Shown here piece after piece: positions 25,153-33,221 of a DNA stretch of 64,000 bases. The stretch's first letter is position 1. Every line of letters starts with the position of its first letter. This DNA is from Celeribacter sp. HF31 (lineage in GTDB: Bacteria > Pseudomonadota > Alphaproteobacteria > Rhodobacterales > Rhodobacteraceae). A model generated the notes under the pieces. The model did no database searches and was not told the DNA's origin. It saw only the letters and a list, made by a program, of their open reading frames with translations. The position numbers were made by a program, and so were the translations under genes. The stretch covers positions 1-64,000 of the forward strand of contig NZ_JAATOT010000008.1 of assembly GCF_011806455.1 (NCBI RefSeq), in the 5' to 3' direction.

Positions 25153-25293
25153 GGCTTTTCCAACTTGCGATTTCTTGCCGTTAATTTAGAACATTGTCCC
25201 AATATCTGGCCATATGCGCGGAGAGATAAGGATGATTGTTCCTTTCCCTAGCGGCAGGAAGGCCGGAATTCCGATATGCAAAGGAAAATCGAA

Positions 25294-25755
25294 ATGGTGG
25301 ACCAGATCGACGCGATGGACCGGAAAATTCTGGCCGAGCTGCAACGCGATGCGAGCCAGTCTCTGGACGAAATTGCCCGAAAAGTCGGCTCTTCAAAGAC
25401 GCCGGTGTGGAATCGCATCCGCAAAATGAAGGACGCCGGCGTCATCGGTCAGCAGACGGTGATTTTGGACCCGGAAAGCCTCGGCCTTGAGGCCTGTTTC
25501 TTTGTGCTGGTCCGCACCAGCGCGCATGAGGCGGGATGGCAGGAGAAGTTCCTGAAGGTGCTGCAAAAACGCCCCGAAGTTTTGGAGGCGCACCGGCTGG
25601 CAGGCGAGATCGACTATATCCTCAAGGTCCGGGTGAAAAACGCCAAGGCCTATGACGACTTCTATCAGGCGCTGATCGGGGAGGTGTCGATCTATAATGT
25701 GACAGCGCTTTTGTCGATGGAAGAGATCAAGTCGACGACGATGTTGCCGCTTTGA
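25294..25755 (+). CDS. Lrp/AsnC-family regulator, likely control of the sulfur operon
   Basis: Regulator of 153 residues from the chosen start. The N-terminal HTH (LDEIARKVGSSKTPVWNRIRKMKDAGVI) and the C-terminal ligand/oligomerisation domain (LAGEIDYILKVRVKNAKAYDDFYQAL) are complete. The start MVDQIDAMDRKILAEL has AAAGGAAAA 6-12 nt upstream. A start 18 bp earlier is possible but lacks a good ribosome site. It is divergent from the DUF2849-cysI-cysH-DUF934-fpr cluster, the usual position for a pathway-specific Lrp protein, so it probably responds to cysteine or a related amino acid. That is inferred from position only. Confidence 0.88.
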   Translation: MVDQIDAMDRKILAELQRDASQSLDEIARKVGSSKTPVWNRIRKMKDAGVIGQQTVILDPESLGLEACFFVLVRTSAHEAGWQEKFLKVLQKRPEVLEAHRLAGEIDYILKVRVKNAKAYDDFYQALIGEVSIYNVTALLSMEEIKSTTMLPL

Positions 25756-25762
25756 GAGGATG

Positions 25763-25783
25763 CCGGGGGTTTTGAACCCCCGG
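25763..25783. repeat. GC-rich hairpin after the Lrp-type gene
   Basis: CCGGGGGTT (25763-25771) and AACCCCCGG (25775-25783) form a perfect 9-bp stem with a 3-nt loop, 8 bp after the stop codon. There is no T-tract, but a second, complete terminator follows at 25828. Confidence 0.6.
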
Positions 25784-25827
25784 ACCCCCGCAGGATATTT
25801 CTAGACAGAAGAAGATCTGGCAAAAGA

Positions 25828-25857
25828 AAAGGCGCGCCAGATCGTGGGCGCGCCTTT
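25828..25857. terminator. Bidirectional terminator between Lrp-type gene and trpE
   Basis: AAAGGCGCGCC (25828-25838) and GGCGCGCCTTT (25847-25857) form a perfect 11-bp stem. On the minus strand it is followed by TCTTTTG, giving trpE a terminator 20 bp after its stop. Confidence 0.85.
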
Positions 25858-25876
25858 GATGTGAGTGCATTTCGGC

Positions 25877-27403
25877 TCAGCGGTTGCCGGACCGCGTGAA
25901 CAGGCCCGCATCCTCCGCGGCTTTCCTGAGCGCGTTGGATTTGTTGACGGTTTCCTGATATTCGCCCTCGGGCGAGCTGTCGTAGACCACGCCGCCGCCC
26001 GCCTGGATGTAGAGCTTTTCGTCTTTGAGGACGGCGGTGCGCAGCGCGATGCACATGTCCATGTCGCCACCCGCGGAAAAATAGCCCACGCCGCCGCCAT
26101 AGACGCCGCGTTTTTCCGGTTCCAGCTCGTCGATGATCTCCATCGCGCGGACTTTCGGCGCGCCGGAGACGGTGCCTGCGGGCAGGCCTGCGAGCAGGGC
26201 GGAGAGCGCGTCTTCGTCGTCGCGCAGCTCGCCCACCACGTTGGAGACAATGTGCATGACGTGGGAATAGCGCTCGATGATGAACTCTTCGGTCGGATGC
26301 ACCGTGCCGATTTTCGAGACCTTGCCGGTGTCGTTGCGGCCCAGATCCAGAAGCATCAGGTGTTCGGCCAGTTCTTTTTCATCGGATAGCAGGTCCTCTT
26401 CGAGGGCCTTGTCCTCGGCGGGTGTGAGCCCACGTTTGCGGGTGCCGGCGATGGGGCGGATGGTGACCTCGCCATCGAAAACGCGCACGAGAATCTCGGG
26501 CGAAGCCCCGATGATCTGGAAGCCGCCGAAGTTAAAGAAGAACATGAAGGGCGACGGGTTCGTGCGGCGCAGGCTCCGGTAGAGCGAGAAGGGCGGGAGA
26601 GGAAACTCCTGCGTCCAGCGCTGCGCGGGCACGACTTGGAAGATGTCGCCTGCGGTGATGTATTCCTTGGCCTTCTCGACGGCGGCTTTGTAGCCGTCGT
26701 GCGTGAAGTTCGAGGTGGCGGGCGGCGCCACGTAAGCCTCGCCCATCTCATGGCTGGCCTCGGAGGGCGCACGTTCGAGATCGCGCAGCGCGTCCATCAC
26801 GCGTTCGGCGGCCTGGGCATAGGCGGCTTTGGCGGAGAGCCCTGAGGAGGCCCAGGCGGGGGACACCAGGATCACATCGCCTTTGACCCCATCGAGGATC
26901 GCCACCAAGGATGGGCGCATCAGCACCGCATCGGGCAGGCCGATGGGATCGGGGTTCACATTGGGCAGATGTTCCACCAGACGGATCATGTCGTAGCCCA
27001 GATAGCCAAAGAGACCGGCGGCAGCCCCCGGCAATTCGTCGGGGATGTCGATGCGGCTCTCGTCAATCAGTGCGCGGATCGAGGACAAAGGGTCTTTGTC
27101 GTCCACGACATAGCTGTCGTCGTCAAAGCGCGCGTTGCGGTTGATCGAGGCCTTCGCCTCACCGCCGGTGCCCTCGCACTTCCAGATCAGGTCAGGCTTC
27201 ATGCCGATGATCGAATAGCGCCCGCGCACCTCGCCGCCGGTGACGGATTCGAGGATGAAACTGTCGGTGCGGGCGCCCGCGAGTTTGAGCATGATCGACA
27301 CCGGCGTGTCGAGATCGGCGGCCACCTTGGCGTAAACCAATTGGTTTTTGCCCTCGGCATAACCTGTTTCAAACTCGGAATAGGTCGGAATGAGCGTGGC
27401 CAT
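25877..27403 (-). CDS. trpE: Anthranilate synthase component I
   Basis: Chorismate-using enzyme of 508 residues, the first step of tryptophan synthesis. The C-terminal chorismate-binding domain is complete: DIFQVVPAQRWTQEF, PSPFMFFFNFGGFQIIGASPEILVR, PIAGTRKRGLTP, LLDLGRNDTGKV and the TVSGAPKVRAMEIIDELEP signature. The N-terminal domain contains the LAGARTDSFILESVTGGEVRGRYS segment around the tryptophan feedback site. It starts 9 bp after the PpiD-like gene and is followed at once by a terminator, so the glutaminase subunit trpG and trpDC are not co-transcribed here. No tryptophan leader peptide can exist in the 9-bp gap. Confidence 0.95.
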   Translation of the reverse strand: MATLIPTYSEFETGYAEGKNQLVYAKVAADLDTPVSIMLKLAGARTDSFILESVTGGEVRGRYSIIGMKPDLIWKCEGTGGEAKASINRNARFDDDSYVVDDKDPLSSIRALIDESRIDIPDELPGAAAGLFGYLGYDMIRLVEHLPNVNPDPIGLPDAVLMRPSLVAILDGVKGDVILVSPAWASSGLSAKAAYAQAAERVMDALRDLERAPSEASHEMGEAYVAPPATSNFTHDGYKAAVEKAKEYITAGDIFQVVPAQRWTQEFPLPPFSLYRSLRRTNPSPFMFFFNFGGFQIIGASPEILVRVFDGEVTIRPIAGTRKRGLTPAEDKALEEDLLSDEKELAEHLMLLDLGRNDTGKVSKIGTVHPTEEFIIERYSHVMHIVSNVVGELRDDEDALSALLAGLPAGTVSGAPKVRAMEIIDELEPEKRGVYGGGVGYFSAGGDMDMCIALRTAVLKDEKLYIQAGGGVVYDSSPEGEYQETVNKSNALRKAAEDAGLFTRSGNR

Positions 27404-27412
27404 GATCTTCTC

Positions 27413-29266
27413 TTATTGCATCTGGCTGTGAACGGCGGAGAGCGCCGTCTGGTTGATCGTCACCCCCTCGCGGGCCCGAAGCGCCGCCGAGAAGGCGTCG
27501 ATCACATCGGTGGCCGCACCCTGGGCTGCGGAGGTGATATAGCTCTCGGCGATGGAGGTGTTCTCATCGGTGCTGGCGGGCGGCTCGATCGTGTCGATCT
27601 TGGCGATGACAACGCGGTTGTCGCCCGGGATCAGCGTGGTGCCGCCGGTTTGAAGACCCGGCGCAAAGACCGCATCCATGAAGCCCTCGGGCATGGTCGA
27701 CAGAAAATCCTGACGCGTGATGGCGGAGAAGGTCTCGGACGGCAGGCCCAGATCGGTGATCAGCTTGCCGGTGGCAACCTCGGTCTCCAGCGCTTCGGCG
27801 CGCTCGGTCAGGCGCTGTTGCAACGCATCGGCTTCCCAATCGGCGGCGACCTGATCGCGCACCTCGTCCAAAGGCATCCGTGTCGCGGGCACGATCTCAT
27901 CGAGGCGCAGCGCGAAAATGCCACCGTCGGACAATTCGATGATCTCCGGGTAATCGTCCAAAGTCACCTCAGAGGCGGCCTGTTTGAAGGCGGTGTAGGC
28001 GGCGATGCCCCCCTCGCTCGATGGCGTCCAGTCCATCGTGCCGAGCTCCATTTTGGTCTCATTGGCGAGGTCTTCGAGCGTGTAGCCTTCGGCCAGATCG
28101 TTGTCGAACTCTTCCAGCAGACCGGAGATCAGACGTGCGGCGGCGTCAGTCCCCATCACGGCGGCCAATTCGTCGCGCGCCTCTTCGAAGGACACTTCGG
28201 AGCCCGCCAGCGTGCCGTTGACGCGGTAAAGCGCCGGGCCCAGATCTGACATCGCGGGGCCGACGACGCCGGTGCCGTCCAACGCAAAGACCGCAGGGCC
28301 GGCCTCGGACGACAGATCGTCCTCGGAGACATCGCCCATATCGACATCGATAAGCTCAAGTCCGCGCGCGGCGACCTCATCCTCATAGCTCGTCTCGCCC
28401 GCCGCGATGCGGTCGGCAGCGGCTTGGGCCTCCTCTTCGGTGCCATAGACCAGACGTTCGACCAGACGGCGCTCCGGCTGGATGTAGCTGTCGATGTTCT
28501 CGTCATAGAGTTTGCGCAGCGCGTCCTCATCGAGATCGACCTCATCCATGATCATCGCGGGCGTGAGCCAGGCGTAGGTGATGCGACGGGCCTCGGGCGC
28601 TGTGTAGGCGTCGGGGTGGGCGTCGTACCAGGCCTGAATATCGCTGTCGGAGGCAATCGGGGCGCCGGTCTCAAGCGCATCGGCCTCGAGCGTGGCGACA
28701 GAGACGGTGCGGCGTTCGCCCAACCAATCCACCACGACCTGACCGTAGGACGGCGGCATGGTGATGCCGGTGGCCAAAGCGCCGGTCAAAAGCGACCGCG
28801 CCGCCTCTTTGCGCAGATCGTCTTCGAAGGTCTTGTCGGTCATGTTGTTGCGCGCCAGAAGCTGCTTGTAGGCTGCGGTGTCGAACTTGCCGTCGAGACC
28901 TTTGAACGCGTCGATGTTGAGCAGCTCGCGGCGCACGGCATCATCCCCCACGGAGAGGCCGACGCGCGCGGTTTCCGCATCCAATGCGGCCTGCGACAAA
29001 AGCTGGTCGAGCACCTGTTGCGACAGGCCGAAGTCCTGCGCTTGGGCGACGGAAAACGGTTGGCCGGTCTGGGCTTCGATGGCACGCATCTGGTTTTGCA
29101 GCGCCGTTGCATAGGCATTGGTGGAGACATCTTCATCGCCCACAGAGGCGACACGCGTCACGCCACCGCCGAAATTTGCCGTGCCAAAACCGCCCAAACC
29201 GACGATCAGGAGGCCCATCAGGCCCCACACCACCATTTTCGTGCCAGAACCCTTGCCGCTCGCCAT
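27413..29266 (-). CDS. PpiD/SurA-like membrane-anchored peptidyl-prolyl isomerase
   Basis: Periplasmic folding factor of 617 residues. A cytoplasmic KGSGTK segment and one transmembrane span (about 10-30, MVVWGLMGLLIVGLGGFGTA) anchor the protein. The SurA_N/PpiD chaperone region follows (VASVGDEDVSTNAYATALQ; VLDQLLSQAALDAET). The parvulin-type PPIase domain lies in the middle (about 230-350) and is divergent, so isomerase activity is not certain. The start was placed at MASGKGSGTKMV, after a GGAGAC ribosome site; longer upstream sequence is not conserved. It is co-directional with trpE, a gene pair common in Rhodobacteraceae. Confidence 0.88.
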   Translation of the reverse strand: MASGKGSGTKMVVWGLMGLLIVGLGGFGTANFGGGVTRVASVGDEDVSTNAYATALQNQMRAIEAQTGQPFSVAQAQDFGLSQQVLDQLLSQAALDAETARVGLSVGDDAVRRELLNIDAFKGLDGKFDTAAYKQLLARNNMTDKTFEDDLRKEAARSLLTGALATGITMPPSYGQVVVDWLGERRTVSVATLEADALETGAPIASDSDIQAWYDAHPDAYTAPEARRITYAWLTPAMIMDEVDLDEDALRKLYDENIDSYIQPERRLVERLVYGTEEEAQAAADRIAAGETSYEDEVAARGLELIDVDMGDVSEDDLSSEAGPAVFALDGTGVVGPAMSDLGPALYRVNGTLAGSEVSFEEARDELAAVMGTDAAARLISGLLEEFDNDLAEGYTLEDLANETKMELGTMDWTPSSEGGIAAYTAFKQAASEVTLDDYPEIIELSDGGIFALRLDEIVPATRMPLDEVRDQVAADWEADALQQRLTERAEALETEVATGKLITDLGLPSETFSAITRQDFLSTMPEGFMDAVFAPGLQTGGTTLIPGDNRVVIAKIDTIEPPASTDENTSIAESYITSAAQGAATDVIDAFSAALRAREGVTINQTALSAVHSQMQ

Positions 29267-29330
29267 GTTTTTAGTCTCCTTCAAGGTTGGGAAACTGTGT
29301 AGGGGCAAGCGAAACCGAGGGCAAGGCAGA

Positions 29331-30515
29331 TCAGGGCGCGATTTGGGCCAATCTGGTGAAAAGCTCCGTGATCCCGGCTTGATCGATATTGGCAAAGGCG
29401 ATGCGGAGCTGATGCTCGGCGCGTTTGTCGCCGTCGGGCATGAAAGTCGTGCCCGGCAACAAGAGCACTCCAGCTTCGCGCACCAGCCATGGAGCAAGTT
29501 CTGACGACGGCATATCGAACGGATGGCTGACATAGGCAAAGAACGCGCCACAGCCCAAGAGACGCCAGCCTTTGGCCTCCAGCCGCGGGAATCCATCTAT
29601 AATGGCCTGGCGCCGCGACAGAATTTCGGCCCGCTCCCCCGCGACCCAGTCGCTGAGGTTTTGCAGTCCCCAAAGCGCCGCCTTCTGGCCGATCTGATTG
29701 GGGCAGATCGAGACGGTGTCGAGGTATTTCTCCACCTGTTCGAGCCGTTCCGCGGAGGCGATCACGGCGCCGACGCGATGGCCGGTGAGGCGAAAGGCTT
29801 TCGAGAAGGAATAGAGATGCACCAGCGTGTCTTGCCAGCCCTTTTGCCGGAACAGGTAATGCGGCACCTCATCGCGGCTGTCGAAATCGCGATAGGTCTC
29901 ATCCAAGATCAACATGATGCCCCGATCACGGGCCAGCGCGTAGAATTTCGTCAAAAGCTCCGGCGGATATTCCACGCCGCCCGGGTTGTTCGGCGTGATC
30001 AAGACCATGGCGCGGGTGCGCGGGCCGATCAGACGCGCGGCCTCTTCGAGATCGGGCAAAAGATCACCGCCCGCGACCAAAGGCACGGCGGTGACGCCCG
30101 ACATATCGCACCACATTTTATGGTTGAAATACCACGGCGCGACCAGAATGACCTCGTCTCCCGGCGCCGCTATCGTGCTCATCACAGAGGTAAACGCCTG
30201 ATTGCAGCCGGCGGTGATGGCGACCTGATCGGCGGTGATTTCGGCATGATAGGCGGATGACCAATCCTTGGCGATCTGGCTGCGCAGCTCCGGCAGGCCC
30301 AGAACCGGCCCGTAAAGATGCGCGCTGGTGTCTTCCACGGCCATGCGGGCAATCTCTTCGCGGAGCGGCAGAGGCGGCGCCTCCATCGGCGCGGCCTGGC
30401 TCACGTTGATCAACGGGCGCTCGGGCGGGAAACTGACACCTTCTGCCCATTTGCGAGAGGCCACGATGGGGGAGGCAAAGGTGCGGGCCATGGGAGCGGA
30501 AAGGGGCGTCAGCAT
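29331..30515 (-). CDS. Class I/II PLP-dependent aminotransferase
   Basis: Fold-type I aminotransferase of 394 residues. The substrate/PLP region shows LYGPVLGLPELRSQIA, VAITAGCNQAFTSVM, ITPNNPGGVEYPPELL (PLP-binding Asn), ILDETYRDFD (Asp and Tyr) and YSFSKAFRLTGHRVGAVI with the Schiff-base lysine in SFSKAF. The start MLTPLSAPMARTF follows a GAGGA ribosome site. It stands alone upstream of ppiD, 64 bp apart. Specificity cannot be fixed. Relatives are annotated as aspartate/aromatic or other aminotransferases, and a link to the neighbouring trp gene is possible but unproven. Confidence 0.88.
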   Translation of the reverse strand: MLTPLSAPMARTFASPIVASRKWAEGVSFPPERPLINVSQAAPMEAPPLPLREEIARMAVEDTSAHLYGPVLGLPELRSQIAKDWSSAYHAEITADQVAITAGCNQAFTSVMSTIAAPGDEVILVAPWYFNHKMWCDMSGVTAVPLVAGGDLLPDLEEAARLIGPRTRAMVLITPNNPGGVEYPPELLTKFYALARDRGIMLILDETYRDFDSRDEVPHYLFRQKGWQDTLVHLYSFSKAFRLTGHRVGAVIASAERLEQVEKYLDTVSICPNQIGQKAALWGLQNLSDWVAGERAEILSRRQAIIDGFPRLEAKGWRLLGCGAFFAYVSHPFDMPSSELAPWLVREAGVLLLPGTTFMPDGDKRAEHQLRIAFANIDQAGITELFTRLAQIAP

Positions 30516-30870
30516 TCGGAGATCCTCGGTCTTGAAGTTGTCACAGTAGGGGGCGGCTGCGGGGGATGCAATCGCCTCTCTCGCAGGGGGTATGCTAGAT
30601 GCAATCGGATCAAAACGCAGGCAAGGTGCTGAAAAAAAAGACATTCACGCTTGCTGTGCAGTTTCGAACAGGCATCTTCAAGCTTTGTTTACCTCTTTTG
30701 TCTCACTCTTGGATGACTTTGAAGAAAAACGGCCCCATGTGCCTTTTTATAGAGGAGCCTTTCATAAGAGGCGCATCCGATTTTGAAACGGGGCGCGCGC
30801 ACGAGGGACGAAAGCAGACATGCTCCGGGGAACACCCCGGCGCCACAACAGGATGAATGAGGTTCCAGAA
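30516..30870. other. 355-bp intergenic region without a recognisable gene
   Basis: Divergent promoter region between the aminotransferase (minus) and a small protein (plus). It holds an AT-rich stretch near 30630-30760 and a short GC palindrome CCGGGGaacaCCCCGG at 30816-30831 just ahead of the small gene. No RNA gene or operator consensus was recognised. Confidence 0.5.
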
Positions 30871-31173
30871 ATGGCATATGGTTTCGCCGCGCCGAACGGA
30901 TATGACACATTGATTGACGCGCTCCAGGCCGCTTTGACAGCCGCGCGTGAGGGCGATCAAGCCCGCGAAGAGGAGATGACGGAGGACATCCGCGACGCCT
31001 CTTATGAGATGATGCCGCGACAGGCGGGCTATCTGGTGCGCTCGGCTTGCGGCGCGATCGATGCGGCAATGCGTGGGTTTGATCGTGAAAACAGCCTCGC
31101 GATTGCCGAACATGCGATTCAAAACGTTCAGGATATGCTCTGGCGGTCGCAAAGTACGGCGTCTGCGGCCTGA
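30871..31173 (+). CDS. Small hypothetical protein (100 aa)
   Basis: Not recognised. The start MAYGFAAPNGYDTLID was chosen because GAGG lies 8 nt upstream; an ATG 18 bp earlier lacks a ribosome site. The protein is probably helical throughout: DALQAALTAAREGDQAREEEMTEDI, then a central MMPRQAGYLVRSACGAIDAAMRGFD, then SLAIAEHAIQNVQDMLWRS. One cysteine, no signal peptide, no membrane span. It is convergent with the TetR gene, with only 6 bp between the stop codons. A short four-helix cytoplasmic protein is the most that can be said. Confidence 0.7.
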   Translation: MAYGFAAPNGYDTLIDALQAALTAAREGDQAREEEMTEDIRDASYEMMPRQAGYLVRSACGAIDAAMRGFDRENSLAIAEHAIQNVQDMLWRSQSTASAA

Positions 31174-31179
31174 ACCGCC

Positions 31180-31770
31180 TTATTCCGGACAGAGCCAGGC
31201 GTCGAGATAGCTGGACAGCCGGCTCTCCAGCGCCTGACGGCTGTTCAGAGCGCAGAAGTTTAGTGCGATGGCCTGAATGAAAAAGGCGCTGATGCCTTCG
31301 CCAACCAGCTCTGGCGCGATGTCGGGGCGGTAGGGAACCTCTTGGGCCCAACGCGCGAAGAGGGCGATCTGCACGTCGAATTGTGCGGCGATGGGGCCAA
31401 TGTCGGAAATGGCCGCCGCGCCTGAGTGCCGGACGATCACATCGAAGACATAGCGCTCCGACGTCATGAAATGGATCAGCGGTAACAGCAGCTCGACCAT
31501 CGCCGGAATGTCCTTCGGCGTCGGCGCTTTTGCGGTCTCCGCGATCAAATCGGCCATGTGTGCGCCGATGATCTGCTCCATCAGCGCGTCTTTATCCTTG
31601 AAATGCGCAAAAAACGTGCCCTTGGCGACCCCTGCCGCGCGCACCACATCCTCGACGCGCAGGGCCTCGAAACTTTCTTTTGCAATCAGATCTTTCGCTG
31701 CCGTCAGCAGCTTTTCCCGGGTCGCGAACGCGCGTTTCTGGATCGGTTTGGTCATGTGGGGAGTGTGCAT
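31180..31770 (-). CDS. TetR-family repressor of the adjacent quinone-reductase-like gene
   Basis: Regulator of 196 residues. The N-terminal TetR HTH (about 15-60) reads TREKLLTAAKDLIAKESFEALRVEDVVRAAGVAKGTFFAHFKDKDALMEQII, matching the family well in the recognition helix. The C-terminal ligand domain is variable. It is divergent from the flavodoxin-fold oxidoreductase gene across 91 bp that contain three copies of a TGACC-N2-GGTCA operator, one of which overlaps its own start region. The arrangement predicts autorepression plus repression of the oxidoreductase, relieved by a small, perhaps quinone-like or electrophilic, inducer. Confidence 0.9.
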   Translation of the reverse strand: MHTPHMTKPIQKRAFATREKLLTAAKDLIAKESFEALRVEDVVRAAGVAKGTFFAHFKDKDALMEQIIGAHMADLIAETAKAPTPKDIPAMVELLLPLIHFMTSERYVFDVIVRHSGAAAISDIGPIAAQFDVQIALFARWAQEVPYRPDIAPELVGEGISAFFIQAIALNFCALNSRQALESRLSSYLDAWLCPE

Positions 31771-31776
31771 GTTTTC

Positions 31777-31842
31777 TGACTTTGGTCAAATTTAATTGTT
31801 GACCGTGGTCATTTTTTAGTTTTATAAATTTGACCGTGGTCA
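31777..31842. promoter_or_regulatory. Three operator copies between TetR gene and oxidoreductase gene
   Basis: TGACCGTGGTCA occurs exactly at 31800-31811 and 31831-31842, and a variant TGACTTTGGTCA at 31777-31788. Each is an inverted repeat TGACC-N2-GGTCA (the first copy has one mismatch). Centres are 23 and 31 bp apart. The last copy sits 19 bp before the oxidoreductase start. Confidence 0.85.
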
Positions 31843-31861
31843 CTTTTGTCTGGGGGACACC

Positions 31862-32455
31862 ATGTCCAAGAAACATATCTACATCCTGAACGGTCATCCG
31901 GCCGAGACGTCTTTGTCGAAAACGCTCGCCGAAACCTACGCGAAGGCTGCCAAATCCGCAGGGTTTGAGACGCGGTTGCAGCACCTGCATGGCTTGAATT
32001 TCGACGTGGATTTCGAACGCGCGGGCTATAAGGACGTCAAGCCGCTGGAACCTGATCTCGAAGTGGTCATGGCCAACATCGAATGGGCCGAGCATGTGGT
32101 GATCGTCGCGCCGATGTGGTGGGGCGGGTTGCCCGCCAAGCTCAAGGGGCTCTTTGATCGCGCCTTCTTGCCGGGGCGGACGTTTGACACCCGAAACCCG
32201 AACCGGTTCGGCATGCCCGCGCCGATGCTGACAGGGCGCAGCGCGCGGGTGGTGCTGACGTCAGATACGCCAACGTGGTTTCTCTGGCTGGCCTACCGCA
32301 ACCCGATTGCTTCGACGATTAAGGGCCATATTCTGGGCTTCGTCGGCATCAAACCGGTGCGGCTGACGCAATTCGCGGGCGCCACCGATGCGACGCCCAA
32401 AACCGTGTCGCGCTGGCTCAAAAAAGTTGAGGCTCTTGGTGCCCAGGGCGCATGA
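31862..32455 (+). CDS. NAD(P)H dehydrogenase (quinone)-like flavodoxin-fold protein
   Basis: FMN/FAD oxidoreductase candidate of 197 residues of the Flavodoxin_2 family (MdaB/KefF/NQO1-like). The N-terminal YILNGHPAETSLSKTLAETYAKAAKSAG, then WAEHVVIVAPMWWGGLPAKLKGLFDRAFLPG (flavin-binding loop and helix) and LTGRSARVVLTSDTP are typical. The start has GGGGGA upstream. Transcription is probably controlled by the divergent TetR protein through three operator copies. The role is likely two-electron reduction of quinones or related electrophiles in the cytoplasm. Confidence 0.88.
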   Translation: MSKKHIYILNGHPAETSLSKTLAETYAKAAKSAGFETRLQHLHGLNFDVDFERAGYKDVKPLEPDLEVVMANIEWAEHVVIVAPMWWGGLPAKLKGLFDRAFLPGRTFDTRNPNRFGMPAPMLTGRSARVVLTSDTPTWFLWLAYRNPIASTIKGHILGFVGIKPVRLTQFAGATDATPKTVSRWLKKVEALGAQGA

Positions 32456-32472
32456 ACAAGGGCGCATGAAAA

Positions 32473-32490
32473 AGGGGCCTCGTGGCCCCT
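32473..32490 (+). terminator. Terminator of the oxidoreductase gene
   Basis: AGGGGCC (32473-32479) and GGCCCCT (32484-32490) form a 7-bp stem with a tetraloop TCGT, followed by CTTTG. It lies 18 bp after the stop codon. Immediately before it GGGCGCATGAA is repeated in tandem (one copy spans the stop codon). Confidence 0.7.
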
Positions 32491-32504
32491 CTTTGACCTC
32501 TCGA

Positions 32505-32560
32505 TCAATCGCGCCCGCGATAGGGTTTGACGTATTGCATCGCCATATCCCAAGGGATGA
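32505..32560 (-). pseudogene. Duplicated 3' end of gpt
   Basis: On the minus strand this stretch encodes [16 protein letters not shown] followed by a stop, the same last residues as the intact gpt at 32663-33166, whose end lies about 160 bp upstream. At the DNA level about 50 bp match with a handful of differences (for example TAGGGTTTGACGTATTGC against TACGGCTTCACATATTGC). The rest of the gene is missing from this copy. The differences are mostly synonymous, so the copy is not brand new. Confidence 0.8.
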
Positions 32561-32569
32561 GGGTCCCAG

Positions 32570-32592
32570 AAAACGCCGTGGGGCGGCGTTTT
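32570..32592. terminator. Hairpin between the two gpt ends
   Basis: AAAACGCCG (32570-32578) and CGGCGTTTT (32584-32592) form a perfect 9-bp stem with a 5-nt loop. Its flanking A and T runs allow termination in either direction. It lies between intact gpt and the duplicated fragment, so it may end the gpt transcript. Confidence 0.6.
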
Positions 32593-32662
32593 CCGATCCG
32601 AACAGCTCGGCGCAAGCCGAGGCGGACACAGGTGTTTGGATGTCGTTGCGGACAGGTGCCGA

Positions 32663-33166
32663 TCAATCGCGCCCGCGATACGGCTTCACATATTGCATCG
32701 CCATATCCCAAGGGAAAAAGATCCACGTATCCTGCGACACTTCGGTGATATAGCTGTCGACCTGCGGACGGCCTTTCGGCTTGGCGTAGACCGTGGCGAA
32801 ATGGGCCTTGGGGTACATCGAACGCACCAACTCAAGTGTTTTGCCGCTGTCCACCAGATCGTCGATCACCAGAATGCCGGTGCCGTCGCCCATCATCTCT
32901 TCGTTGGGCGCGTTGAGCACCACGGCGTCGCTCTGGCTTTGGTGGTCGTAGGATTTCACCGAAATCGTATCGACCGTGCGGATGTCCAGCTCGCGCGCGA
33001 TGATCATCGCAGGCGCCATGCCGCCACGGGTGATCGCCACGATGGCACGCCACGCGCCGTCATCCGGCCCCTTGCCGTCAAGCCGCCACGCCAGCGCCCG
33101 GCTGTCGCGGTGAATCTGATCCCAACTGATGTGAAAGCCTTTTTCATGGGGCAGGCGGTCGGACAT
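32663..33166 (-). CDS. gpt: Xanthine (guanine) phosphoribosyltransferase
   Basis: Purine salvage enzyme of 167 residues that transfers phosphoribose from PRPP to xanthine, guanine or hypoxanthine. The PRPP motif [15 protein letters not shown], the [22 protein letters not shown] segment and the C-terminal [20 protein letters not shown] all match Gpt. The start [17 protein letters not shown] was chosen after AAAGGATC. The last 50 bp of the gene are repeated about 100 bp downstream. It is co-directional with the LysE-type gene upstream, 55 bp away. Confidence 0.93.
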   Translation of the reverse strand: MSDRLPHEKGFHISWDQIHRDSRALAWRLDGKGPDDGAWRAIVAITRGGMAPAMIIARELDIRTVDTISVKSYDHQSQSDAVVLNAPNEEMMGDGTGILVIDDLVDSGKTLELVRSMYPKAHFATVYAKPKGRPQVDSYITEVSQDTWIFFPWDMAMQYVKPYRGRD

Positions 33167-33221
33167 CTCTTTTGATCCTTTCATCGAAGTGGCGGGCCGG
33201 AAGGGCGGTTAAGAAGGACGG

